Notes: generated by a model from the sequence alone, not told the origin. Positions 42,354 through 51,458 are shown, counted from the first letter of the stretch. The stretch: DNA of 64,000 nt from an uncultured Pelagibacteraceae bacterium (GCA_902546795.1 CACCLK010000001.1:1-64000); one strand, 5' to 3'. Program-made: numbers and translations.

Positions 42354-43744
42354 TTCAATTCCTTTTTATATTTTTTTAACATCTTTTTAATATTTTGTTC
42401 AGCAGTTCCACCATGAGAAATCTTTGAGTTCATTGAGTTTTTAACATTCAAAATCTTCTGAACTTTACTATCGATTTCTTTAAAAAACTTTTTAAGCTCA
42501 TTCAATGATAATTGATCAAGCTTTTTAGATTTTTTTTCAGCATAATTTACCACCTTTGAGGAAATATTATAAGCTTCTCTAAAAGAGAGCTTTTTTTCTC
42601 TCACCAAATAATCTGAAAGGTCTGTCGCTGTTGTGTACCCTTCGTTGGCCATTTTAAGCATTCTGTTTCTATTAGGTGTAATACTTTTAATTAATTCATT
42701 TGCCATAATTAATGTATCTTTTAGTGTATCGTAACCATCAAACACAAGCGATTTATCGTCTTGTAAGTCTTTAAAATAAGAAATAGGAAGGCCTTTCATT
42801 ATTGTTAATAAAGAGTTCAATTTTCCATAATTTATACCCGTTCTTCCTCTAATTAACTCTGCAGGATCTGGGTTCTTTTTTTGTGGCATAATCGATGAAC
42901 CAGTCAACATTCTATCCGAGAAAGATATAAGTTGGTATGCATCAGAATTCATAATAATGAAATCCTCTGCTAGTCTAGATAAGTGCATAGCGCAAACAGC
43001 GCTTGCATACAAAAAATCTATAGCGAAATCCCTATCAGAGACAGAGTCTATTGAGTTATCTGTTGGTTTTTTAAACCCAAGTTTTTTTGAAGTAAAATTT
43101 CTATCAATTTTATACGAAGTACCTGATAAAGCCGCAGACCCCAATGGAGACTCGTCAAGCAAAATTAAATTGTTTTTAAATCTTTTTTTGTCTCTTTTTA
43201 GCATTTCAAAGTAAGCTAATAGATAATGAGCAAAAGAAATAGGTTGAGCATTTTTTAAATGCGTCAATCCTGGCATTGTAGCATCAGTGTATTTTTCTGA
43301 TTTTTTTAATATTGATTTCATTAATTCATTTATTTGATGAATTATTTCTTTAGTAGAATCTTTTATCCATAACTTAAAATCAGTGACAACTTGGTCATTT
43401 CTTGATCTGGCAGTGTGCATGTGACCAGCAGCCGGTCCAATTATTTCAAATAATTTTTTTTCGATATTGAGATGAATATCCTCATATTTTTCTTTAAAGG
43501 AAAAGTTACCTTTTTCAATTTTTTTAAGTATTTTTTCAAGCCCACTTATAATTTTTTTTCCATCTTTTGCAGATATAATCTTTTGTTTAATTAACATCTG
43601 GGTGTGTATTTTTGATGCAAAAATATCTTGTTTATATAGCCTTTTATCGGTGTTGATTGACGCACCTATTCTTTGAAAAGATTTAGAAGTTTGACTTTTA
43701 AACCTTTTTGACCAGACTGTTTTATTTTTATTTTTTATTTTCAT
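42350..43744 (-). CDS. argH: argininosuccinate lyase
   Basis: HTARSRNDQVVTDFKLW, GSSIMPQKKNPDPAELIRGRTG. Confidence 0.98.
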   Translation of the reverse strand: MKIKNKNKTVWSKRFKSQTSKSFQRIGASINTDKRLYKQDIFASKIHTQMLIKQKIISAKDGKKIISGLEKILKKIEKGNFSFKEKYEDIHLNIEKKLFEIIGPAAGHMHTARSRNDQVVTDFKLWIKDSTKEIIHQINELMKSILKKSEKYTDATMPGLTHLKNAQPISFAHYLLAYFEMLKRDKKRFKNNLILLDESPLGSAALSGTSYKIDRNFTSKKLGFKKPTDNSIDSVSDRDFAIDFLYASAVCAMHLSRLAEDFIIMNSDAYQLISFSDRMLTGSSIMPQKKNPDPAELIRGRTGINYGKLNSLLTIMKGLPISYFKDLQDDKSLVFDGYDTLKDTLIMANELIKSITPNRNRMLKMANEGYTTATDLSDYLVREKKLSFREAYNISSKVVNYAEKKSKKLDQLSLNELKKFFKEIDSKVQKILNVKNSMNSKISHGGTAEQNIKKMLKKYKKELK

Positions 43745-43768
43745 GTGTTATTTTCAATTTAAATTAAT

Positions 43769-44296
43769 ATGAAAATTAGTAAATCTTTTAAAACCTATAT
43801 TAACATAATTTTAAGTTTCTTTATCTTCACTATTCAGGCGGCCAACTCAGAATTATCAGGAAAAGTGATAATATATGACAAACCTCTTGAAGTGGGTGAA
43901 TTAAAAATAAAAGATTTTAATCTTCAAGAGATTGATCTAAGTGAAGAAAGAGGCAAGATCATGATACTTAATTTCTGGGCTACATGGTGTGCTCCTTGTA
44001 AAAAAGAGATGCCATCTTTAGAAAAATTAGCTAAAAATCACCCAGATTTAAAGATTTTTCCTATAAACTTAGAAGCACCTAATAAAAAAAGAACAAGCAA
44101 TTTCTATAAAGAGCTTGAAATTGTCAATTTGGATATTTTCTTTGACCCTGACTTCAATCTTCCAAAAAAATTTAAGATGCGTGGACTTCCCACAACTATT
44201 CTTATCGATAAAAAAGGCAATGAGTTTGGCAGGGTTATAGGTGAAATAGATTTTTCAAGTAAGGAGTTCTATAATTTAATAGAAAAGTATCTTTAG
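43769..44296 (+). CDS. TlpA-like thiol:disulfide oxidoreductase
   Basis: Signal peptide, LNFWATWCAPCKKEMPSLEKLA, GLPTTILIDKKG. Confidence 0.9.
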   Translation: MKISKSFKTYINIILSFFIFTIQAANSELSGKVIIYDKPLEVGELKIKDFNLQEIDLSEERGKIMILNFWATWCAPCKKEMPSLEKLAKNHPDLKIFPINLEAPNKKRTSNFYKELEIVNLDIFFDPDFNLPKKFKMRGLPTTILIDKKGNEFGRVIGEIDFSSKEFYNLIEKYL

Positions 44297-44493
44297 TTTT
44301 TAAAAAGGTAAGCAAGTAAAACTAAAACTATAATAGCAATAAATTGCAGTAAGACTCTAAGTTGCATTAGTTTATTTGAATATTTTTTGCTGGTACTTCC
44401 ACCTTTAAATAAAGTATAAATACCTAATACTAAAACTATGCCAACAGCACCTAAAAGTGAAAAACCAATAAAGTTAAAAATAAATTCAGACAT
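44293..44493 (-). CDS. twin-transmembrane (HIG1-like) protein
   Basis: MSEFIFNFIGFSLLGAVGIVLVLGIYTLFKGGSTSKKYSNKLMQLRVLLQFIAIIVLVLLAYLF; the track's 5' extension would overlap the divergent gene. Confidence 0.75.
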   Translation of the reverse strand: MSEFIFNFIGFSLLGAVGIVLVLGIYTLFKGGSTSKKYSNKLMQLRVLLQFIAIIVLVLLAYLFKN

Positions 44494-44508
44494 AAATATT
44501 TTACTACC

Positions 44509-45165
44509 ATGAGCTATTCTCTTAACACAACAATAATTAACGCACAATCTGATCAAAAACCAAAAAACGCTGTAATACTTTGTCACGGATATGGGGGTAA
44601 TGGAAAGGATATTTCAATATTAGCTAATTATTGGAAAAATTATCTCAAAGATACTGTATTTATTTGTCCCGATGCACCCGAAATTTGTGCAGTAAGCCCA
44701 AGCGGATTTCAATGGTTTGATTTGTTAGATGAGAATAAAGAGCAAATTTTATCAAAATCATTAATTGCGGAAATGAAACTAAATAAATTTATTGATGAGG
44801 TAAAAAATAATTATCAACTCGCTGCTAATAAAATTGTCATGTGTGGTTTTAGTCAAGGTTGCATGATCGCATTACAAACTTCACTAAAAAGAGTAGATAA
44901 ACTAAAAGGGGTAATCGGATACTCTGGTAAAATAATAAATAAGGAACATTTAGCGAAAAATATCAATTCACGGCCTAGTATTTTTTTGATGCATGGAGAT
45001 AAAGACGAAGTAGTTCCAATAAGTTTTCTTCTGGAGGCTAAAGAATTTTTCAGTAATAATTCTTACGAAATAAGCACTGCAATATTCAAAAATTGTGAAC
45101 ATCGAATTCCACAAGAAGGATCAAGCCTTGGATTAGAATTTATTAAAAAAAATTTGTATAGTTGA
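44509..45165 (+). CDS. phospholipase/carboxylesterase family alpha/beta hydrolase
   Basis: ILCHGYGGNGKD, CGFSQGCMIAL nucleophile elbow, LMHGDKDEVVP, CEHRIPQEG. Confidence 0.88.
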   Translation: MSYSLNTTIINAQSDQKPKNAVILCHGYGGNGKDISILANYWKNYLKDTVFICPDAPEICAVSPSGFQWFDLLDENKEQILSKSLIAEMKLNKFIDEVKNNYQLAANKIVMCGFSQGCMIALQTSLKRVDKLKGVIGYSGKIINKEHLAKNINSRPSIFLMHGDKDEVVPISFLLEAKEFFSNNSYEISTAIFKNCEHRIPQEGSSLGLEFIKKNLYS

Positions 45166-45225
45166 TAATCAAGCTGTTACAAAATAGAACTTGATAAAAT
45201 TATTAGTTTCAGATAGCTTTTGATT

Positions 45226-45795
45226 ATGATTATTTCTGCGACCGAAAAAGTTCCATTAGAAAAATGTCCAGCACTGGTGCTTAATGCTGATTTCAGACCA
45301 TTAAGCTATTATCCATTGTCTCTATGGTGTTGGCAGGACGCAGTTAAATCCGTTTTTTTAAAAAGAGTTAGTATTGTCTCAAATTACAAAAGAAAAATAA
45401 GAAGTCCATCATTCGAGATGAATTTGCCAAGTGTAATTGCATTAAAAAGTTTTATCAAACCCTCTGAGAATCCAAACTTCACAAGATTTAATGTTTTTTT
45501 AAGAGACAAATTTACTTGTCAGTATTGTGGAGATGGAAAAGACCTAACTTTTGATCATCTTCTTCCAAAATCCAAAGGTGGAATAACAGACTGGGAAAAT
45601 GTGGTAACTGCTTGCTCAACCTGCAATGTTAAAAAAGGTGGAAAGCTTTACGAATTGAGTGGAATGAAATTATTTAACAAGCCTTACAGACCTTCTGTAG
45701 AAGACCTTCATAAAAATGGGAGACATTTTCCTCCCAACTTTCTACACGAAAGCTGGATGGACTACTTGTATTGGGATATTGAACTTGAGCCTTAA
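45226..45795 (+). CDS. HNH endonuclease family protein
   Basis: CQYCGDGKDLTFDHLLPKSKGGITDWENVVTACSTCNVKKG. Confidence 0.9.
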   Translation: MIISATEKVPLEKCPALVLNADFRPLSYYPLSLWCWQDAVKSVFLKRVSIVSNYKRKIRSPSFEMNLPSVIALKSFIKPSENPNFTRFNVFLRDKFTCQYCGDGKDLTFDHLLPKSKGGITDWENVVTACSTCNVKKGGKLYELSGMKLFNKPYRPSVEDLHKNGRHFPPNFLHESWMDYLYWDIELEP

Positions 45796-46329
45796 TTAAT
45801 ATTTTTCTGATATTGCTATAGCAATTCGTGATGAAGTTTTAATTACATTGTCTAAAATCTTATATAATCCTTTTTTTGTTGCTCCTTCTTCATATGCAAT
45901 ATCCTTGTGATCTAATTCATCTTGTCTAAACTTTTCAATCTTCTTTTTTAAATCTTTTTCGTCCTCTTTTAATTTATATGTCTGATTTTTATAATGATCA
46001 TCTATTACCTCTTCTACCGAGGCAGTGCAAAGCATTGCTGCTTTCTTTCCCAACATAGCGGTTCCAAATCCTAACGCGACACCCATTATGTCCCAAAGGG
46101 GCAATAATCTTGTTGGTTTGATGTCTCTTCTATTTATTTCTTTTTCGAAAAATTCGAAGTGCTCTTTCTCATGCTCTTTCATCTCTTCGATTTTTTTTTT
46201 TAGGTCTTCGTCCTGTTTAAAGGTTTTGAGGGCTAAAAGTTGACCTTCATAAATTTTAATCGCACCTCTCTCACCGGCATGATCAACTCTAATAATTTCT
46301 TCTAAAGTTTTTTTATCTGTTTTGTTCAT
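45796..46329 (-). CDS. coq7: 2-polyprenyl-3-methyl-6-methoxy-1,4-benzoquinone monooxygenase, Coq7 type
   Basis: RVDHAGERGAIKIYEGQ, EMKEHEKEHFEFFE, TASVEEVIDDHY, RQDELDHKDIA di-iron ligands. Confidence 0.93.
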   Translation of the reverse strand: MNKTDKKTLEEIIRVDHAGERGAIKIYEGQLLALKTFKQDEDLKKKIEEMKEHEKEHFEFFEKEINRRDIKPTRLLPLWDIMGVALGFGTAMLGKKAAMLCTASVEEVIDDHYKNQTYKLKEDEKDLKKKIEKFRQDELDHKDIAYEEGATKKGLYKILDNVIKTSSRIAIAISEKY

Positions 46330-46783
46330 TTTTTAAATTTATAAGAAGAATACCACTTAAGACAAGAGATAAAAGTGTATTTATTGTAGCAAGCGACAAA
46401 CCAAAAAATCTTATAGTAACATCTTTGCAACTAATTACTGTTTTCTCTAATGCTTTGAGCAATTCTTCTGGGTTAGTAATTTTATTATTATCTAAATTAC
46501 AAATAAAAGACTCCTCAAAAAAGCCTTGTTCTATTCCAAAATGATAAAAAGAAATTGATGAACCTATCAAAAAAAGCAAAGCTACAACCATTATCAAAGC
46601 TTTTTTGAATTTATGAAAAATTATTGAGAAAGGTAACAACACAACAGCTGCTGCATAAGGAATTCTTTGTAGAATACATAGATTACACGGTTTATGTCCG
46701 AGGCCAAATTCAATAAAGTAAGCCATACATAATATCAAGAAACTTAAAAAAGAAATATTTATTAAAACTGTATTTTTTTTCAT
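46313..46783 (-). CDS. DsbB-like disulfide bond formation membrane protein
   Basis: 4-TM protein with GHKPCNLCILQRIPY motif. Confidence 0.85.
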   Translation of the reverse strand: MKKNTVLINISFLSFLILCMAYFIEFGLGHKPCNLCILQRIPYAAAVVLLPFSIIFHKFKKALIMVVALLFLIGSSISFYHFGIEQGFFEESFICNLDNNKITNPEELLKALEKTVISCKDVTIRFFGLSLATINTLLSLVLSGILLINLKNEQNR

Positions 46784-46784
46784 T

Positions 46785-47381
46785 TTATTTCAAAAATAAG
46801 TAAGCTATTCCCATTAATAAAACTATGAATAAACCAAGTAGTAAAAATAATTTCTTACCTTCTGCAGAAAAATAATCTTCGAATTTTTTACCAAATTTCA
46901 TTGATAAATACGAAACAATAAAAAACCTCAAACCTCTTGAAATAAGACTGATAATTACAAATAAAAAAAGATTAAAATTCATCAATCCACTTGTGATAGT
47001 AAAAACTTTGTAAGGCAAAGGGGTGAATCCAGCTAAAAAAAGTGTGCTTATCCAAAAAATCATACCTTCTTTATTTGATAATTTTCCTTGAAGATCTAAA
47101 ACCTTTTCTTCATAGTTATATAGCTCAATTACTGACATGGAAATATCAATAAACATATAACCCAAAAAATATCCGAAAACTCCACCGAGAACTGAAAAAA
47201 TTGTTGCTACCAAAAAATTTTTAAAATAGTCCTCTTTTTTAGCTATGGACATCGGAATTAACATCACATCTGGCGGTATGGGAAAAAATGAACTTTCTAT
47301 AAATGATACAAATCCTAATGCTATCTTAGAAAATTTATGTCTAGCCAATTCTAAACATCTATCGTATAACTTTTTTATCAT
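46785..47381 (-). CDS. YqaA/DedA-like (SNARE-associated) membrane protein
   Basis: FVSFIESSFFPIPPDVMLIPMSI, FLAGFTPLPYKVFTITSGLM. Confidence 0.85.
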   Translation of the reverse strand: MIKKLYDRCLELARHKFSKIALGFVSFIESSFFPIPPDVMLIPMSIAKKEDYFKNFLVATIFSVLGGVFGYFLGYMFIDISMSVIELYNYEEKVLDLQGKLSNKEGMIFWISTLFLAGFTPLPYKVFTITSGLMNFNLFLFVIISLISRGLRFFIVSYLSMKFGKKFEDYFSAEGKKLFLLLGLFIVLLMGIAYLFLK

Positions 47382-47390
47382 TTTGAATTT

Positions 47391-47576
47391 ATGAACTTAA
47401 AATGCACAATACTCAAGTTCTTAGCAAGTCTAATCTTGTCTCCCATAGCTATTTATGCAGTGTTGCTTTTAGCGAAAATATTTGGTGCAGATTATGAATT
47501 CACCCATGGAGAGTCATTTGTTGTGTGGCTTTTGATGGCAATTTTAATATCTAATAGCGTAACATGGAAAAAATAA
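47391..47576 (+). CDS. 61-aa hypothetical membrane protein
   Basis: Two predicted TM segments; stop adjacent to the start of next CDS. Confidence 0.6.
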   Translation: MNLKCTILKFLASLILSPIAIYAVLLLAKIFGADYEFTHGESFVVWLLMAILISNSVTWKK

Positions 47577-47577
47577 T

Positions 47578-48657
47578 ATGTCTGAATTAAAAAAAGAAAA
47601 TATAACTGAGTTGCACCCATCAATTAAAAATACTTCTCGGTTCCCTACACAATTTACACACAATGCAGATATTGATAATATTTTAATCAACAACATGGGT
47701 TTAGTTGTAAATAACTGGTTTAGGTTTCAATCAGAGTGGACTTATAATGCTTATAAGACTCTTAAAGATTTAGATAAATATTTAATTCTTATTTATTTAA
47801 TTCAAAAAACATTCAATCATTATTCAGACATGTTTTTAGTACAATCGGAAAAAACGTTTTATGATATTGAAAAATTTGAAATAGAAAAAATTAACCTGAT
47901 AGAAATATCTGAAGAATTGAATATCCCAAAAGAGACAGTAAGAAGAAAAATAAATGAACTTAATAAGTCTGGTTTTGTTGAAAGATCGGGAAAAAGAATT
48001 ATCATAAGAACAGGGGCTTTCGATAAGCAAAGACCTGTAGAAACAGTAAAGCGTTTATCTACTTTTTTATCAAATGTATCGAAAATTCTATCCGATCAAA
48101 ATAAAAACATTATTAATTCTCCGGTCGAAGCATTAGAGCTTGAAAACTTCATAAGATCAAATTTCACATTAATTTGGAAATTCTTTTTTAGAACACAAAT
48201 TCCAAATTTAGTCGGATGGAGAAATTTTTATGGAGATCTTGAGACCTGGGTAGTAGTTGCAACCGTTTTAATAAATCAAATGCAAAAGCTTAGAGACAAG
48301 TACAAAGGTAAAGGAGTAATAGAAGACTCAGAAAAATTTTCTAATGATGAAAAATTTAGAAAATCTTGGGAAAATGCTCTTTCTAAAGGAAATGAAATTA
48401 CAGGAGTGAACGCCTCTTCAATTTCAGAAGTATCTGGTATTCCACGAGCAACAGTCATCAGAAAACTTAAACATGGGGTAAAAATGGGAGTATTAGAGAG
48501 AGATAAAAATCAGCTTTACACTATGAAAAAAATGAAAGCACCAAAGCTGAAACAATTCTTACAAACTGGTAAAACTATTCAATTTAGAATTTATAGTTTT
48601 ATTGGTACATTTTTCGACCTTTATAAAAACAAAGAAAGAATACCAAGGGCAAAATAA
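47578..48657 (+). CDS. putative transcriptional regulator with two winged-helix-like segments
   Basis: EISEELNIPKETVRRKINELNKSGFVERSGKRIII and SEVSGIPRATVIRKLKHGVKMGVLERDKNQLYTM. Confidence 0.7.
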   Translation: MSELKKENITELHPSIKNTSRFPTQFTHNADIDNILINNMGLVVNNWFRFQSEWTYNAYKTLKDLDKYLILIYLIQKTFNHYSDMFLVQSEKTFYDIEKFEIEKINLIEISEELNIPKETVRRKINELNKSGFVERSGKRIIIRTGAFDKQRPVETVKRLSTFLSNVSKILSDQNKNIINSPVEALELENFIRSNFTLIWKFFFRTQIPNLVGWRNFYGDLETWVVVATVLINQMQKLRDKYKGKGVIEDSEKFSNDEKFRKSWENALSKGNEITGVNASSISEVSGIPRATVIRKLKHGVKMGVLERDKNQLYTMKKMKAPKLKQFLQTGKTIQFRIYSFIGTFFDLYKNKERIPRAK

Positions 48658-48697
48658 ATCTTTTTTTTTTAATAAAAATAATATTATATTTAAATTA

Positions 48698-48781
48698 GGG
48701 CGAATGGTGGAACTGGTAGACGCGCCGGACTCAAAATCCGGTGGTAGCAATACCTTGAGAGTTCGAGTCTCTCTTCGCCCA
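48698..48781 (+). tRNA. tRNA-Leu (anticodon CAA), CCA not encoded
   Basis: GGGCGAA...TTCGCCC acceptor stem, anticodon arm CCGGA-CTCAAAA-TCCGG, class II variable arm, GTTCGAGTC T arm. Confidence 0.96.
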
Positions 48782-48788
48782 CAAATTT

Positions 48789-50465
48789 ATGGAAATAAAT
48801 AAATTAAACAGCCTTGTAGAACTATTTTTTAAAAAATATAACGAGGTAAATTCTAGCAAACCTTTTTTAAGATGGTTGAAACTTGAGAAACAAAATTACA
48901 ACTGGCAGGAAACAGCAGAAAGAATTTTTAAACTTACTCACGAAATAAAGTCATTGATTAATGAAGGAGACAGATGTTTGATACTATCAGAAAACAGACC
49001 TTATTGGTTGATGGTAGATATAGCTGTTATGAATGCAGGTGGTGTTTCAGTTCCTATTTTTACAACTTATTCGTCAAATGATTACGAATATATTTTAAAT
49101 GACTGTAGACCGTCAGTAATAATTGTTTCAAATAATGATCAATTTATTAAAATAAAGAATTATATAAATCCTGAAGTAAAAAAAATTATTTCTTTCGAAA
49201 AATTAGAAAAAGCAAGTTTATTAATAAATGATATCATTGAGAGAGGAAATTCAGAAAAAATAATAAATCATAAATTGAAAAGAAATATGCCTGCATGCAT
49301 AATTTATACCTCGGGAACCTCGGGGAATCCAAAAGGTGTGATATTAAGCCATGGAGGAATTCTCTCTAATTGCGAAGGTGCTTTTGATTTATTGAAACCA
49401 CTTATTAAAAAAAAGGATCCGATATTTTTAACGTGGCTGCCACTGTCTCACTCGTATGAGCATACCGTTCAATTTGTACAAATTCTCTTAGGTGCAAAAA
49501 TTTTTTATGCAGAAAGCCTTGAAAAACTTTTGTCCAATATGTCAATCGCAAAACCTACAATTATGACAGCCGTTCCAAGGTTCTATCAAAATTTATATCA
49601 TAAAATTTCAATGAATTTTGAAAAGCAAAAAGGTTTAAAGAAAAAATTAATTGAAAATACTATTTCTCTTGGCACAAAAATTTTAAAAAAAAAACAATTA
49701 AATTTTAAAGAAAAATTTGTAAACTTTTTATGTGAGAATCTGGTTAGAAAAAAAATTAAAAAGCAATTTGGAGGACAGCTCCAAGCTTTTGTTTCTGGTG
49801 GCGGAGCGCTCGATAGAAAGATAGGTGAATTTTTAAATTCTATTGGATTACCTACTTTACAGGGGTACGGTCTTACAGAGGCCTCTCCTGTGGTAAGTTG
49901 TAATTTACCTCATAATATTCAAGTGGAAAGCGTGGGACCTCCTTTTAAGACTAATAATGTAAAGATCGCAGAAGATGGAGAAATTTTAATAAAAGGTGAG
50001 AATGTAATGTTAGGATATTGGGAAAAGAAAAAGGAAACTTCCGAGGTAATAATTGATGGTTGGTTACATACAGGCGATATAGGGCAAATCAATCATGATG
50101 GAAATTTAATAATCACAGATAGAAAAAAAGAGCTTATCGTTAATTTAGGTGGCGATAATATCTCACCAACAAAAATAGAAAATTTACTGTGTTTAAGTGA
50201 AAATATTAAACAAAGTTTTGTTTATGGTGACAAAAAAAATTATTTAGTTGCTTTAATTGTTTCAGAAAACTTAAAAGATGAAGAAAAAATAAAGAAATAC
50301 ATTGAAAATCTTAACAAAAACTTATCTTTAATAGAAAAAATAAAGAAATTTAAAATAATTTCAAAAGAATTTACAATTGAAAATAGAATGCTCACTCCCA
50401 CATTAAAATTAAAAAGAAAAGAAATTTTAAAAAATTATAAACAAGATCTAGAAAGTCTTTATTAA
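48789..50465 (+). CDS. AMP-dependent long-chain acyl-CoA synthetase
   Basis: IIYTSGTSGNPKGVILSHGG, LQGYGLTEASPVVS, GWLHTGDIGQINHDGNLIITDRKKELIV. Confidence 0.92.
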   Translation: MEINKLNSLVELFFKKYNEVNSSKPFLRWLKLEKQNYNWQETAERIFKLTHEIKSLINEGDRCLILSENRPYWLMVDIAVMNAGGVSVPIFTTYSSNDYEYILNDCRPSVIIVSNNDQFIKIKNYINPEVKKIISFEKLEKASLLINDIIERGNSEKIINHKLKRNMPACIIYTSGTSGNPKGVILSHGGILSNCEGAFDLLKPLIKKKDPIFLTWLPLSHSYEHTVQFVQILLGAKIFYAESLEKLLSNMSIAKPTIMTAVPRFYQNLYHKISMNFEKQKGLKKKLIENTISLGTKILKKKQLNFKEKFVNFLCENLVRKKIKKQFGGQLQAFVSGGGALDRKIGEFLNSIGLPTLQGYGLTEASPVVSCNLPHNIQVESVGPPFKTNNVKIAEDGEILIKGENVMLGYWEKKKETSEVIIDGWLHTGDIGQINHDGNLIITDRKKELIVNLGGDNISPTKIENLLCLSENIKQSFVYGDKKNYLVALIVSENLKDEEKIKKYIENLNKNLSLIEKIKKFKIISKEFTIENRMLTPTLKLKRKEILKNYKQDLESLY

Positions 50466-50592
50466 AAAAAATTAATTCATTATAAAATTTGCGCTAAAAA
50501 CATTGAAATACTTATGTTTTTTTACAAATATTTATTTAAGTAAAATTTAATTTTTTTTTTATTTTTTATAAAATTTGAAAGTGAATTTGTGT

Positions 50593-50621
50593 TTGACATG
50601 TAACAAAAAAAACTTAAAGAT
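50593..50621 (+). promoter_or_regulatory. putative promoter of the basic micropeptide gene
   Basis: TTGACA (50593-50598), 17-nt spacer, weak AAAGAT -10 candidate; hairpin begins about 10 nt downstream. Confidence 0.4.
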
Positions 50622-50671
50622 TAAAAATATAAACGAATCACAATGATTTGTTTAATTAACAGGGAGATAAG

Positions 50672-50746
50672 ATGGCTAAAAGAAGAAAAAAAGCTAAAAA
50701 GAAAAAGAAAGCTAAAAAAGGTAAAAAAAGAAGAAGAAGAAGATAG
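50672..50746 (+). CDS. 24-aa Lys/Arg-rich micropeptide (absent from ORF track)
   Basis: ATG...TAG encodes MAKRRKKAKKKKKAKKGKKRRRRR; SD AGGGAGA 7 nt upstream; hairpin 50631-50653; terminator downstream. Confidence 0.75.
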   Translation: MAKRRKKAKKKKKAKKGKKRRRRR

Positions 50747-50762
50747 TAACTTTCTTTTTAAA

Positions 50763-50800
50763 AAACGCCCTACTTTATTTGAAGTGAGGGCGTTTTTTTT
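50763..50800. terminator. bidirectional intrinsic terminator between micropeptide gene and carD
   Basis: ACGCCCTACTT...AAGTGAGGGCGT stem flanked by A run and T run, usable on both strands. Confidence 0.85.
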
Positions 50801-51455
50801 ATTCTAATTTCGCTAATTCTAAACGACCTAAAGCTTTATCCATTTTTTTTTGTACATCTTCAGGACCTAAAGATAAAACTGCCTCAAACTCTGATTTAAG
50901 TCTTTCGTAAGCTTTTTCAAAAAGTTGCCTCTCAGAGTAAGACTGGTCTGCGATAATGTCGGTATTTTTGTTAAGATCTTTTACTACCTCTGCAAGCTCA
51001 TATATCTTTCCAGAGTTAATTTTTTGATCGTATTCTTGAGCTCTTCTGCTCCACATAGTTCTTTTAATTTTTGGTTTAGTTTTAAGGATCGCTATACATT
51101 TGTTAACTTGATTAATGGATGCAATTGGTCTTAAATTTGATTGTTGGTTTATTGGAACAGTCAAAGTCAATTTTTCTTTTTCAATAAATATTTTATAAAA
51201 TTGAATATCAATTTGGCCTATTTTAGCTTTTTCTACGGCTACTATTTTTCCAACTCCATGTTTAGGATAGACGACAAAATCTTTTACATTATAAACTTTT
51301 TTTTCTGAGGCTTGTTTTTTGACTTTTGTAATTATTGGTTTTTCGTCAGAATTAGCTGATGCAGGCTTTTTATCATTTGAGGAAGTCTTTTTTTTTAATA
51401 TAACTTTTTTTAATTTTATTTTAGCCTTCTTTTTGACTTTCTTTTTTTTTGGCAT
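50799..51455 (-). CDS. carD: CarD/CdnL-TRCF-family transcriptional regulator with Lys-rich N-terminal extension
   Basis: KDFVVYPKHGVGKIVAVEKAKIGQIDIQFYKIFIEKEKLTLTVPINQ. Confidence 0.92.
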   Translation of the reverse strand: MPKKKKVKKKAKIKLKKVILKKKTSSNDKKPASANSDEKPIITKVKKQASEKKVYNVKDFVVYPKHGVGKIVAVEKAKIGQIDIQFYKIFIEKEKLTLTVPINQQSNLRPIASINQVNKCIAILKTKPKIKRTMWSRRAQEYDQKINSGKIYELAEVVKDLNKNTDIIADQSYSERQLFEKAYERLKSEFEAVLSLGPEDVQKKMDKALGRLELAKLE

Positions 51456-51458
51456 TTT

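Noticed and set aside
44494-44586. 31-residue extension of the HIG1-like ORF
   Set aside because: Would overlap the divergent hydrolase 5' end; the TM-protein begins naturally at MSEFIF (44493)
48602-48802. 66-aa ORF running across tRNA-Leu
   Set aside because: Translates through the tRNA gene and overlaps the regulator 3' end; spurious
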